From Vitrella brassicaformis (taxonomy: Eukaryota > Sar > Vitrellaceae): a stretch of 64,000 nucleotides of DNA. A program made the translations under genes and the position numbers. The notes under the pieces were generated by a model. The model did no database searches, had not been told where the DNA came from, and saw only the letters and a list, made by a program, of their open reading frames with translations. The stretch is from NCBI GenBank assembly GCA_001179505.1, contig CDMY01000317.1, positions 60,089 through 124,088 on the forward strand, given 5' to 3'. Positions 12,701 to 24,478 of the stretch are shown one piece after another (positions within the stretch are counted from its first letter, which is position 1; each line of letters opens with the position of its first letter).

Positions 12701-14012
12701 GACCCCCTGCTCCAGCGCCATGGCCCCGCCCTCGAGGAGGTCCTCGTCCTCGTCCATCGACTGCGGCAGACGGCCGTTCTGACGGACAGGGTGGTCCTGC
12801 TGGACGGATGCGGATGCGGAGGCTGAGGGAGCCGCCTGGCCGAGCTGCCGCTGCACCTTGCTCGAGAGCTTCTTCAGACGATCAGATGAACCTGAAACAG
12901 ACCGCTTTTTTCTCCTTGCATCATCCTTGTTGTGGTTTGCTGGGTGCGTACCTATATCGTCAATGGGTGTGGTTGCGGAGAGCGGGACGGCGCTCGAGTC
13001 GAGCGAGATGAACTCCTCGGCTGACGACGCCGCCTGGCGCAGCTTCTCACGCTTGGCTCGCGCCAGACGGGCCAGCTCCTCGGCAGACGCTCCCTGCAAC
13101 ATGACATGACACACACAGGCCACATGGCATATGCACACGACAGACACGCCTGCTCGTCCTCACTCACCAGCTCGTCGTCTTCTGCGTCGTTGTCATCATC
13201 CAGTGTGTAGATCTTGGACGCCGTCGTCAGGCGTATCTCATCGCCCCCCTGACCTCCATGCATGTCTTCCTCCTCCTCCTCCCCTTCCAGACTGGCCGCC
13301 CGCAGCCGCTCCAGCATGTCCTCGTCCATCCCCTCATCAACACCCCTGCCCTTGCCGGCCGTCGAAAAGATGTTAGACGCCGGCCTGTTCTGACGACGGA
13401 TCGATCCCGGCCCATATCGGCCGCCCCCGCCGCCACCCATCTCTCTCTCATCGTCGCCTTGCGCGTCAGTGCTGTGGGTGGTGCGGAGGGTGACGGTCAC
13501 CCCGTCAGAGGTGACGGACGGCGGGCCTCTGGGTGGTTTGTCTGCTGGGGCGGGTGGCGGTGGGGGGGAGGGGGAGGGGGAGGGGAGATCGCCGCCTGCC
13601 GCCGCTGTCGGGCTGGGTGCGTCCTCATCGATGGGCTTGCGTCTGCTGCTGAGGGCTTTGCTGGCCTTGCTCTTGCGCACCTTGAAGGCGATCTCTTCAT
13701 CGGCCTGACGGACAGACACAGAGGGAGGGACAAGATGCATGTGATGTGATGGCATCACATCACTCATGTGTGCCGTGTTGATTTGATGCGCCGTGCGTGT
13801 GTGCGTACCTCCTCGGCCACACACACACTGGGCTTCGGTGCAGCCTTGGTGGCGACATTCCCAGGTCCATCGGCGGCAACAGCAGCAGCTTGCGCGCTGC
13901 TAGCATCGGGCTGCGCTTGCTGCACATCTTGCTCGTCTTCTTCTTCATCTGATGCCCTCAGCTTCTTGGCATCGGGCTTCTTGAAGCCGCGACGGGCAAA
14001 CAACGACGACAT
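9374..14012 (-). CDS. PAXBP1/GCF-like protein (GCFC domain)
   Basis: Eighteen exons, 969 aa: 14012-13809, 13704-13168, 13093-12952, 12891-12358, 12268-12200, 12031-11959, 11851-11769, 11675-11519, 11385-11327, 11257-11158, 11092-10989, 10892-10717, 10584-10514, 10398-10329, 10285-10049, 9919-9848, 9699-9526, 9421-9374. The N-terminus reads FARRGFKKP and is acidic/disordered. A SQWELQQIRK motif near residue 360 matches the GCF family's WE-EQIRK signature. A coiled coil (about 470-600) leads to an EDGWVTSDDDQDD acidic motif and the GCFC domain (about 600-870), with the conserved FVTLQLLWWDPF-type strand. The human relative PAXBP1 is of similar length. Family members act in transcription and spliceosome-associated complexes, so a nuclear location is expected. 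The exon at 10285 could begin a few bases upstream at an alternative AG. Head-to-head with the SnoaL-like gene. Confidence 0.88.
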
Positions 14013-14307
14013 GGCATGGACAGATCAATTGGACCGGGATCTTTGACGTCAGCCAACAGATCTGCTCCTGGCGCTATTGCACCTCTGCTGATCTTTCCGG
14101 CTCCCGTGTTTTGCGAGCTCTACAAGCGATCGGACCGTTTCTAAGCTCGCAAAGACAACCAGTGCGCCGCCCATTCCAGCTCCAGCTTCCTGGTCCAAGA
14201 TCTGCACTTCCCTCTGTTCTTTGCATCTCAACTCTCTTAGATCTCCCTCAGCCACACTCTCCGAACACTCCCTTCGCAACCGTGAAAGTTTCTCTGCGAC
14301 GTCTGAC
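14013..14307. promoter_or_regulatory. Bidirectional promoter region with paired TTTGCGAGCT / AAGCTCGCAAAG elements
   Basis: The 295 bp between two divergent ATGs contains TTTGCGAGCT at 14110-14119 and its inverse AAGCTCGCAAAG at 14143-14154. The two elements are about 24 bp apart and face opposite directions, which suits one element per gene. Function is inferred from recurrence in other divergent gaps. Confidence 0.5.
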
Positions 14308-15383
14308 GATGGGGTCCCTTGAGCATGGCAAGAGTAACATACGCTGGGGCCGTGGGAGGCACAGAGGGACCGCACTCACTCTGATCTGTGTCACATCCTT
14401 GTGGCTGCTGCGCTGCTTCCTCAGTTTCTCCCGCTGAGGTCAAGAGGGCCCGTGACGCCTGGATTGAGGCCGGTACGGCGAAGAGTCGACAAAGGAGGCG
14501 ACACCAGTCATCTTTGTGACTGTCCCATCACTCTCTGTGTCTTGTGCTGTGTTGTGGTATGGGCGCGTGCAGTCAAGACGCTGAACCCCGACAACGTAGC
14601 CAAGCTGTACGCCACGCCCGACTCCACTGGTGCACGGGGCTGGCTCCTCGGTAAGACAATACAAGACAGCCACCGCACCGCACCGCATCGCATCGCACAG
14701 ACATGCCTGCCTCGTACGGGATGTGTGGTGGTTGATGTGATGTCGCTCGCTCAGGCACTGTTGACACGCGGGCGACTTACCTGCGTCAGAACTCCGACAA
14801 GATCAAGGAGTACTTTGTGGGCTTCCTCGCAAAGGACAAGATCGAGCCCAACTTCCCCGAGACCGTCACGGAGGACGACATCATCCAACTCGGGCCGGGC
14901 GTCGTCGCTTACAACGGGTAAGAAACCACCCCAGACAGACAGGCAGGGGAGGGAGGGAGGGGAAGGACGCTTGCTGGAGTGGGTGTGCCCTGTTTGTTGT
15001 GTGCAGGTATTACGACTTCCACTTCTGGAAGGGCGGCAAGCAGACGTGCGCCCACGCCAAGTTCACCTACATCTACCAGCGCAACCCCAAGACCGGCGGG
15101 CTCGACATCATCCTACACAACTCGGGTCAGTCAGACAGGCAGACAGGCAGCCACCTGACCTGACGGACAGCCAGGGACACACACACATCAACACGCAACA
15201 CCCCTAAACATCCTCTGTCCGTTGCATGCTGTGTGTTGGTGCCTGCCTTCAGGTTTGACGCCTGAGGGCGTGACTGGCGACACCGGCTCGGGCAGCCAGG
15301 TGACGCGCTACCTCCCCTTCATCGTCGCCGGCTCCATCGCGATCGCGTCCCTCGTCGCCCTCGCCGTCACAGTCAAGAAATAG
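14308..15383 (+). CDS. Tail-anchored SnoaL/NTF2-like (DUF4440-type) protein
   Basis: Six exons: 14308-14332, 14425-14472, 14573-14650, 14755-14917, 15007-15125, 15253-15383 (187 aa). The core follows the cystatin-like SnoaL/CaMKII-association-domain fold: helix RARDAWIEAV, LYATPDS, an IKEYFVGFL helix, then the GVVAYNGYYDF and AKFTYIYQRNPK strands. Bacterial relatives with this pattern are small SnoaL-like proteins of mostly unknown substrate. The C-terminus adds a Gly/Ser linker and one membrane helix (YLPFIVAGSIAIASLVALAV, about residues 163-183) ending in KK, the layout of a tail-anchored membrane protein. The first exon is the least certain part: ATG 14308 with a 92-nt intron joins in phase, but an upstream exon with a targeting sequence cannot be excluded. 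Confidence 0.68.
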
Positions 15384-16834
15384 AAGCTGACGAGTGCACG
15401 ATGGGATGGATGGGATGCATGGGCGTACTTGACAGACAAATGGGTTTGCTGATGTGTGTTGGTTGTCATGAGAGGGACAGGGAGGACTTGTGTGCTTCTT
15501 GGTGGGGGAGGGGGGATGTGCGCGTGCAGCTTTTTGATACAGACGCAGCTACTGCGTGCCTGCCTGCCTTGCTGCCTGACTGACTGACTGCTGGGGCAAG
15601 AGCTGCATCGATCGTATGAGCTGGCTCTTGGCTTCACGCCTGTGTGTGTGATGTGGTCGGATGCCAGTCGTTCGTCTTCACACGCCCTTCACACCACCAG
15701 ACAGAGACGCTGTTCCTACTGGTCATCACACCTGCCATCCATCCATCCATCCGACGTGCGTCTCCTGTCAATGTGCTGTGGATTGCGTGACCAACCACTA
15801 CGAGCACCTGGGGTCAATTGACCTCCGTGGCCGATTTTTGTCCAATCGATGTGATTGTTGTGTTGTGATATGGTGTAGTGTGGTGTGGAGTGGTGTGCGT
15901 GTGCATGGGGCCGAGCGAATGATCCACACTGATGAATGGCTGATGGATTTCACCAACGACGGGGAGGAGGGGGGGGGGGGGATGAGAAGGGATTTTTCTC
16001 CCACATAGTGGGCACGGGGTTGGTGGGAACTGTTTCTTTGCTGGCTCTTCTGGGTGGTGGGCTTCATGCCATGGGGCTTCATCGGGCTTTACTCATCTTA
16101 TCGCCACACACATACGCTACATGGTGGGTGCCGTGACTCCATGCACCGAGGGGTGGACCGGACCACAAATGAGCCAGTACTAATTCTCAGTCTGTTGGAT
16201 GAGATGTGAGCTTGCTTGATCAACGAACGCACTTCATGCTCATGCACCGAACCCCGCCCGAGACGTAGAGCTTTTCGCATATGCGTCGACCGACCGATGT
16301 GTGTTGGCTGTGTTGGTGTGTCTGTCTGCCGCCACTTCCCTTATGCACTGCACGTACCAACGATTCGTTGACGAGTTGTCAGACTATTTCTTCGACACAC
16401 CAGTCGAAGGATCGATAGCCTACGAACTCTTCGTCGGATGTCGGTCGTGCGTGGGATTGGGATGAGCTGTGGTGTGTTGTGTTGTGTTGGTGGGGTCGAT
16501 GGTACATTGGACATGTCTGTGATGACGCGCCTTTACGAACAACAGCATGCATACCAGCGTCGGACTGTCAATTGATTGATTGTCTGAGGCGACGACTGAA
16601 AGAAAGAATGGGACGGAGAAAATTCCGAAGCCACGCACACACACGGGTGTTTTCAAAGGCATCGCATAAGCATGCAGCACGGATGGGCTGTCTACCGGGC
16701 AGTAGCGAGGAGTGTTAAAATCGTGGGAAAGAGAGAGAGAGAGAGAGTTGGCTTGTGACACATTCGAGATCATGCCAGACGAGGCCCACACGGACTTCCA
16801 CGGTTAAACCTCCCTCCCGCCCTCCCGCTCCTGT

Positions 16835-16865
<31 letters not shown>

Positions 16866-17286
16866 AGAAGAGCGGATCGTTTGACCAAAAGGATGGATGG
16901 TTGGATGAAGGGGGCCTCTCTGCCGGCCGCTTCGCAGGATCAAGGCAGCCAAGTCAGAACACAACACAACACAGCACTCACGCACCGCTCCCACCCCTCT
17001 CCTCTCCTCTCCTCTCCTCTCCTCTCCTTGATGTGTAAAAATCCGAAGAGCCAAGTGACCCAGCCGCCAGACAGACAGACAGACAGGCATACGGACAGGC
17101 ACTCAGCCGCACCAGCACACACATGCAGACAGACAGACAGACTAGTGGCCAGCCAGCCAGCCAGCCAGGCAGGTAGACAGGGGCAACAGGCCACCCCGCT
17201 CACTTGCGGCTCGGATTCCTGCACGGACGCACACACACACACATGACCATCCCGTCCATCGGGTGTGTGTGTGTGTGTGTGGTTGC
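15384..17286. other. Intergenic spacer between convergent genes
   Basis: About 1.9 kb with no supported gene. It holds several simple repeats: (CTGC)n near 16840-16862, (CTCCT)n near 16997-17027, (GACA)n and (CCAG)n near 17070-17170, and (GT)n. It presumably carries the 3' UTRs of the SnoaL-like gene and eIF3a. A minus-strand acceptor-donor pair around 17205-17225 could be a 3'-UTR exon of eIF3a but is not needed for the coding model. Confidence 0.5.
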
Positions 17287-20200
17287 TCACCGTCTGCGCG
17301 AAGAGACCGTTTGGAACCCGTCTTCATCGACGTCCCCATCCACGGCGGGCGACTCGTCGCCAACGTGGTTGGCCACAGGACTGAACACAACACAACACCG
17401 ACACACACAAACGTCAGGTGGGGAGGGCACCGTGTGTGTCATGAAGGAAGGGACAAAATAAGTGGTTGTCTGACCCGTCAGGCTTGACGTGGTTGTCTTG
17501 TGGGCTGTCGCCATCCACCGGGCCGTCAGATCTGCCGCCTCGGCGACTCGGAGTCGGGCCGTCATCATCACTGAGTGAGACACATGCACACACACACACA
17601 TGCGCAGACAAAGGAGGAGTCATCTAGGCCGTCTCGGGCCGCTGGTGGTGGTACGGCAGCCTCACTAACCGGTCATCGTGTCCGTTCGTGTGTTGGTGGT
17701 CGAGGCGGTCTCGCGGCGGGCGTCCTCCTCGGTCTTTTGAGGCTCGGCGTCGGTCGTCCTGCCGCTTGCGGTCCTCCTCCAACTCCCTGTCGTGCTCCTG
17801 ACTGCGAATGAAACTCCTGAAATCGGAAAGAGCGAGCAGTGAGCGGATTGTCTGTGGTTCCGTCTCTCGACCTCTCCTCTCTCTCTGTCTCTCACCAGTC
17901 CTGGTCACCACGGTCGTCCCGGCCTCCTCTGTGGTCTCGGCCGCGAGCCTTGAACGCCTCCCTGCTGCACACAAAGCCACCAAGGCCACACGAATCCACA
18001 GTGACACCCTCTGCGCTTCCTCTCTCCCCCCTCCCCCTCCCTCCCCCATTGCTTGCACAGCACACACACCTTTCGATTGGGTCTCTGTCTCGGTCGTAGT
18101 CGCGGCGCCTGTCGGGCTCCCGGTCACGTCCGCCCCTGTCCCTGTCCCTCTCTCTGTCACGCCTGTCGTCCCTCCGATCATCGCGGTCATCGCGACGCCA
18201 CTCGCGATCGTCCTCACGGCCACGATCCATCTGCACAAGAACCCAACACGAGGTAAGGCCTCTTTCGTCCCCCCATCGTGTATTGCTGACCCTGCGAGGT
18301 CCGCGGTCGTCCTCCTCGTCGTCACGGAAGCGACGGTCGTCGGGTCGACGTTCGTCGTCCCTCGAACGCCGAGAGGGCGGCACGTATCGACCACCCTCAC
18401 GCTCACGCGGCCGCTCCTCCCTGTCCCGCTCTCTCTCCCTCTCCCTCTCTCTGTCTCGGTCCCCCCTGAGGGCTCCGAAGTCTCGCTCATCCTCGTCACG
18501 AAGGCGGTCGCGATCGCGACGCGAGTCGAACTCCCTCTCCCTCTCCCTGTCCCTGTCGCGGTCTCTCTCCCTGGCCTCGATTTCCTCCATGCGCTTGCGC
18601 TGCATCTCCGCCTGCTTGAACAAACGCTCCTTCCGCTGAGATGAGAGAGGGACAGGCAGGAAAGGGAAGTCAACACAGGCAGCAGGGCGTGTGTCTTCTG
18701 GGGGTGTGTGTGTGTGTGGAACGGAACACTGACCTCTTTCTCTTCTCTGTCTTTGCGTTCGGCCTCGGCGCGCAGCCGCTCCTCCTCCTCGCGAGCCAAC
18801 TGATAGACACACGGATGGATGGATGGATGGACACATAACATAGACAACACACAGGCAAGCGGAGACGGATGGGATGAGCAGACATGGGATGGATGCATGG
18901 ATGGATGGATGGAGGGATGGGGCGTGCGTGGCGTGGCGTGGCGTGGCGTGTGTGTATGGTATGAGCCTCAGTCCAGCTCCAAAAGTGCTTCCTCATTGCT
19001 GACTGGCTCTTTGACAGCCGGCCAGCTGTAGCAAGGACGCAACTGGTATCATCATCAGCCGAACGAACCAGCCGCACTCACTCACCCCAACTGAACTGAT
19101 CTGCCCTGCCCTGCCATGTCCTGACCTAAGTGACAGTGACTGGCTGGCTTCTCTTCTCCCACACACACACACGCACACGTGCAGTGAGTGCATCTGACTC
19201 ACCCGTGCTTCCTCCTCCTTGCGGCGCTGCTCCTCCTCCAACTTCTCACGCTGAAAGAAACACACCGATGCGCGAATCGTCATGGTATTGCTTGGCTGGT
19301 TGGTTGTTTGCTTACGTATCGTCGTTCCTCCTCTGCCTGCTCCTTGCGCTCGCGGGCACGGTGGATCTTGCGCTCGATGATCATCTGGTCACACACGCAC
19401 GCACACCAACAGGCAGGCAATCGCTCGGTTGCGATGAACATGTGTGACGTGTCTGCCAGTGCGTGTGTGTGTGGGGGGGAGTGGTTTTTCTGCCTTACGT
19501 TTCGTATTTCCTGTCGTGCCTCGCGTCGCTTGGCCTCGAGTTCCTCGCGCTTGCCCTCCATCTGACGCTCAATCCACGACTCCTGCAGGCAGGCAGGCAC
19601 GTGCCAGCCATCGACACACACAGCCGTGAACAACCAATCCACCACTGGCAGTGATGGGCCCTGTCTCTTTCGTGACCTTACTCACCCTGTATGGCTTGAC
19701 GGGCACGAAGAGGTTCTTCTCGGCGACCAGCGCGTCGTGGCTCTGCTTGTGCTCTGACACACACCGGAGAACAAACAAACAGCACACACACATGTGCATG
19801 CCCCGTCCGTCGCCCACGCGCCGTGCTCTGGCTCTCGCTCTCGCTCACCCTGCATGTAGTTCTGGTTGAGGACGTCGTGGTACTGTTTGTCCTCCTCCTG
19901 GATCTTGACGAGCCTCTCCTGCAGCAAAGGGAGCTCCTCCTCTCGCAGGGCGCGCGCCAGGTGGTCCACCCGCTTGGCCTCGAGCTTGCGCTGGCGGATC
20001 TTCTCGTTGCGCTCCTTGATGCGCTGCTCCTCCTGCGCCTTCTCCAGCACCTCTCGGTTCATGTGACGCACGTCGTCCAGACCCACCTCGTCCAACTTCT
20101 TGCCGCCGATCTGGTCAACGGACACACACACACAGTGAGGGAGGCAGATGGTGTGTGGGAGGATAGGAATGGCTGGCTGTGGAGGGGAGGGGTCACACAC

Positions 20201-23200
20201 TACACATACGTGTGTACCGTGATTTTGGCGGCGGCCTGGCTGGTGCTGGCCATTTTCTTGATGGCTTCGAGCATCTCCTGCGTCTTGGCGACCTCCTTCT
20301 TCTCCTGCTCCTCCTTCTGCTTCTCCTCCTCGCGTTTCTTCTTCTCCTCCTCGCGGCGCCTGGCCTCGGCCTCCTCCTCGCGGGCTTTGATCTCCTCCAT
20401 CTTGCGACGTTGCTCCTGATGAATGGATGGCACAGACAGACAGGGGGGACAGACAACACATGAACGAACGAGCTGTTGGTTGATGGACGAGATGTGGGTG
20501 TGTGTACCTGGTCGATGCGGGCTTGTTCCTTCTCGCGCTGCTGCTTGCGGTACTCAATCTCGGCCTTCCTGCAAACGCAGAGCAGACGAACGAAGGCACG
20601 CCAGCCAACACAGGCAACCAACCGGTGAGGGACGCAGTCATTCGCATACATAGGCTATCTAGGGTGTGTCAAGTCGCGTCGACTCGACCCGTCCTTACCT
20701 TTCCTGCACGTTGCGGTGTTCCTTCCTGAGGTTGGCGGTGATCTCCTCAAACAGACGCTCCTTCTCAGTCATGTCCTGCTGCTGGATGCCCTGCAGGCAA
20801 CGAAGGAAGCCAGCACACACAAGTGAGTGAAGTTACAGAGTGGATGGATGTGTGTCGCCCGTCCCGTCGCCTGCTGGCCGACCTTTGGTGCGATCTTCTT
20901 GACAGCCTGCTCAAGCTTAGTCGCCAAGTCGACCAACTGATGCTTCAAACTGATGGATGGATGGCATGGTCGACACACCGACACAGAGAGAGAGAACGAA
21001 CCACACATCTGTCTGTGCGCCCGCCGCTGCTCGCTGCTTGTGGTTGCGGCGCTCCCCTCCCTCACCCGTCGCTTGCGTCTGCCATGGATGCGCCGAAAAA
21101 AATGGCCTTCTTGACGTAGTCGATGCGCAGCTGCACCTGCTTCTTGTGGACGAGCTCCACGATGACCTTCTCGGCCTCCGCCCACTCGAGGAAACTCGCG
21201 GGGCACACCGCCCTCGTGAAGTAGTCCACCGACAACGTGCTGTAGACCTGCCCGACACACAACACAAGCCGTGCTATGCTGTGCTCTCATGTCCTATCGG
21301 TCTGCCTGACTGCGTCATGCGTCTCACGTTAGCGAGCTGCATGATGGTCTTGTGGCAGACGACTCGTTTGATGGGCATGATGTACTTGTGGGCGAAGTCG
21401 GGCAGCTCATCCAGCAGAGGCAGACAGTCGGTGCTGCACACACACACAACACACACACACACACACAGGGACACACAGGGACAGACAATGACCTCAGTGC
21501 CGCGCCTCTGTCTGTCTCGTTGTGGCTCAGCTCAGTCGCTCCCTTCCCTCCCGGTTTACCATAGACTGAGTGGGGTGAAGTCGTTCTCCAGCAGTGTGTA
21601 TAGCTTTTTGCAGGCGGGGTGTGCGTGGACCAGGATCTGCTTGGCCTGCAGCTCCTGCTGCAGGTACTCGCGACTCGGCACAACTGCACCCATCGCATCA
21701 ACCAACACAAGGCATTCGTGGCCGTGTGTGTGTGTATGTGTGTGTGTGTGTGTGTGTGTGTTGACCCACCTGGATAGAAGAGGAGTTGGCTCATGCGTCT
21801 GGCCTTGTCGCGACGGATGTCGTCCTCCTGAGTGCCCAGACGATGAGCCGCAGACAGGTTGCCGCTGAAAGGAATGAAATGAACGATTGCGCACAACGAC
21901 CGACGCGTGAAATCCCTCGATTCGTCGAGTGAGGGTGCTGGCTGAAGTGATGTGATGTATCCCTGCTGGCTTACATGTGGAGTGGAATGGCCAGGATGGA
22001 GAGGACGGTGAGGGTGCACGACTGCTCGATCTCCTGCTCGGTTGCCGACTTCTTGTGTGTCCGGACTTGCAGAAAATACTTGAGCCTGCACCAAGCAAGC
22101 ACCACACACATGAATCCCCATGCACCGCACCCAGACATGAACTGAAGGATTCCAGCTGGACTTCGTTCGTGTATCTATCGGTGTGTCGATTCACTCACCA
22201 GGCGCACGCATGGAACAGGTAGTCCTCTCCCACCCAGAATATCTGGTAAGATAGCACGTCAGGACATTCAGTCCCACAAGGCAGGAAGATGAAGCGACAT
22301 CGTCCCGTCATCCAACCACCCACCGTTTGCAGCTTGTCATAGTAGTCGGCCAGCAACTTGGGGCGACGCTTGGACGTTTTCTGAACACACACAGCCACAT
22401 GACATGAGCCGCCGACTTGTCCCTCCCTGGTGTTGTTGGTTTGGCCTTACCACCATGAGGGCGTAGATGTCCTCAGACGTGGCGAAACACTCACGCCAGA
22501 GGGTCAACTCAGACGCAACCTGCACACACATGGAGGCCGATCCATCTGTGCTTAGGTACCTTTGTCCCTTCCGGGCTACCTTGAGTTGCGTGAATCGTGT
22601 TTCGAGCATGGCGGCGATGGTCTCGGGGTTGTTCAGGTTGATCTGGTTCTGCTGACCAGCTGCACCAACACACAAACAGACAGACAGACAGACAGACACA
22701 CAGACAGACAGAGGCATGCAGCACCCATCCCCATCCATCGCTTCATTCAGGTCACGTCACACGCGGCTCGGCTCACATACGTTTGGTCATGGCCTGCTTT
22801 TGTATGTTGGCGTAGTGGTTGCGGATGCGTTCGCAGAGGCGCTTGAACTCCTGCGGCCGCTGGTTGGCCAGGCAGAACTCGAAGGCCTTCTGCGCCGTGT
22901 CGTGGTACACCTTCTCGAGGCGCGAGTTGGTCCGCAGGATGTCCAGAATCGTCTTGTACGATTCCCACACAAACCTGAACAAACCAACCAGGGCGATGGA
23001 CCAGTGTTGTCATGTGTGTGCCTGGTTCATTCAGTTCACCTGAAGGCATCGTGCACTTCACGAGACTGCTGGTCGCGGTCAGATTGCTGAGAGGGAGACA
23101 CACCACACCATGCAGACAGACAGACAGGTGTGCACGTCTGTGTCGCGTGCGTGTAAGGAGGATGGTTTGTTGGGTCAGTCTCTGCTCACCTGCACACTGC

Positions 23201-23984
23201 TGAGCAGCACCGCCTCGGGCGACTCCTCGCCCTCCAAATCAGCCATGTCGGTGATCTGCACACACCCATACATCAGACACAGGCACAGCAGATGAGCGAC
23301 AGGGAAGGCACCACGTAGCTGAGTCATGGGCCGGCCGCCCACTCACCTTGATGTTGTGTGCTCGCTTCTTGGCGTCGTTGAGGCGCTCCTCGGCATAGTC
23401 GCGAAACCGACAGATGACCGTCTCGAGCGAGGCAACATTGGCTTGCTGACACAGACCTGAACGCACAGACAGACAGACAGTCAAGAAACACTTTGAATGG
23501 AACAGCCGATCGTATGGGGCGTTGTTGCCTTGGTCATGTATCTGTGTGCGTGTGTGCGCGTGTGTGTGGTAGCTACCTCTGTATTGGATGAGGCCCTCCT
23601 TGGCGTACTTGAGACGCTGCTGCTCAACACAGAAGTCGACGTACTTGAGGAGCACACGCTCGAGCGTCGCGTTCCATCCCTGCGACCTGGGCAGGTCACA
23701 CACACACACATACGACACACAGATGACAGACAGATGCAGAATCGTTGCCATCCCGCCGCTGTCTGCCTCTCTGTCTGTCCGTCCGTCCGTCTGTCCGTCT
23801 GTCCGTCTGTCCGTCTGTCCGTCTGTCCGTCTGTCCGTCTGTGTGTGTGTCTGGGTGCGGCTCACTTGAATCTGTTGTGGCTGATGACAGAGTGGAGTGT
23901 CTGGAGGGCGGTCTCCCGCTGACCCACGGCCTCCAACTCCTCAGCCCGCTTCAAAGCATTCTCTGGCTTGAGAAACATCGACAT
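17287..23984 (-). CDS. EIF3A: Eukaryotic translation initiation factor 3 subunit A
   Basis: Thirty-one exons, 1146 aa, all phases closing; starts 23984, stop 17289-17287. Exon starts on the minus strand include 23984, 23686, 23456, 23255, 23086, 22974, 22659, 22519, 22380, 22242, 22085, 21864, 21683, 21433, 21247, 20949, 20790, 20568, 20415, 20110, 19753, 19582, 19384, 19250, 18799, 18635, 18230, 17964, 17816, 17570 and 17380. The N-terminus ([44 protein letters not shown]) and the PCI region (about 310-500, [13 protein letters not shown]) are diagnostic. A long charged coiled coil follows (505-840), then an Arg/Asp/Glu-rich tail (843-1095) and a DEDGFQTV end. eIF3a scaffolds the eIF3 complex on the 40S subunit in the cytosol. 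Divergent from the L/F-transferase-like gene. Confidence 0.95.
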
Positions 23985-24478
23985 GCTGGCAAGATACCGT
24001 GGAACCGCTCCCTCGACTCGCTGATCTTCGGCTGCTGCTGATGGAAACGCAGTGGGTCAGCCAGAAGAGCATTCAAAGGACGAGCAGACAGCCGGGCAAC
24101 TCGCGGGGGGCGAGTGGCGTGTCGACAGCTGATGCGAGAGGGCAGATCTCTGACTGTTGCCTTGCCAGAGTCACTCCTCACTGACTCACAGAGACACTCC
24201 TGCCTGTCCTCAGCTGCTGCAGCTGATCTCTGGCTGATCCTCCTCGGCGCGGCGAATGCACGACGAACTCGACGTGCTCTTGTGGATTTGCTTCTCTTTT
24301 GCGACACTTTCGGCTTCAAGCTCGCAAAGGAAGCTCGCAACGACTTGGAGAAAAGAACGCACAAAACGCGAAGAGCAAGACGAACAGCGCTGTCACAAGG
24401 CCGCCGCCGTATTCGGAACTCCATCAAAATCAGCCGCCACATGAAGTGAGCAACGAAGACGTCACCACAATATAATAT
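23985..24478. promoter_or_regulatory. Divergent promoter region with tandem AGCTCGCAA elements
   Basis: The 494-bp gap holds AGCTCGCAAA at 24319-24328 and AAGCTCGCAA at 24331-24340, two direct copies 12 bp apart and about 150 bp before the plus-strand ATG. The same element occurs in three other divergent gaps of the window. A TATAATATAT stretch sits at 24470-24479, immediately next to the plus-strand ATG and too close to act as an ordinary TATA box. Confidence 0.5.

Noticed and set aside
12332-12826. 164-aa plus-strand open frame
   Set aside because: Antisense shadow of the large PAXBP1-like exon 12891-12358.
17205-17225. Possible extra eIF3a 3' exon
   Set aside because: The in-frame TGA at 17289-17287 gives a family-typical end; a further exon is not needed.
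17808-18644. 278-aa plus-strand open frame
   Set aside because: It is the antisense of the RD/RE-rich exons of eIF3a; composition is Val/Leu/Ser from reversed Arg/Glu codons and it crosses real splice sites.
23776-23842. CRISPR-like regular repeat (CCGTCTGT)n
   Set aside because: A simple microsatellite inside an eIF3a intron with no unique spacers.
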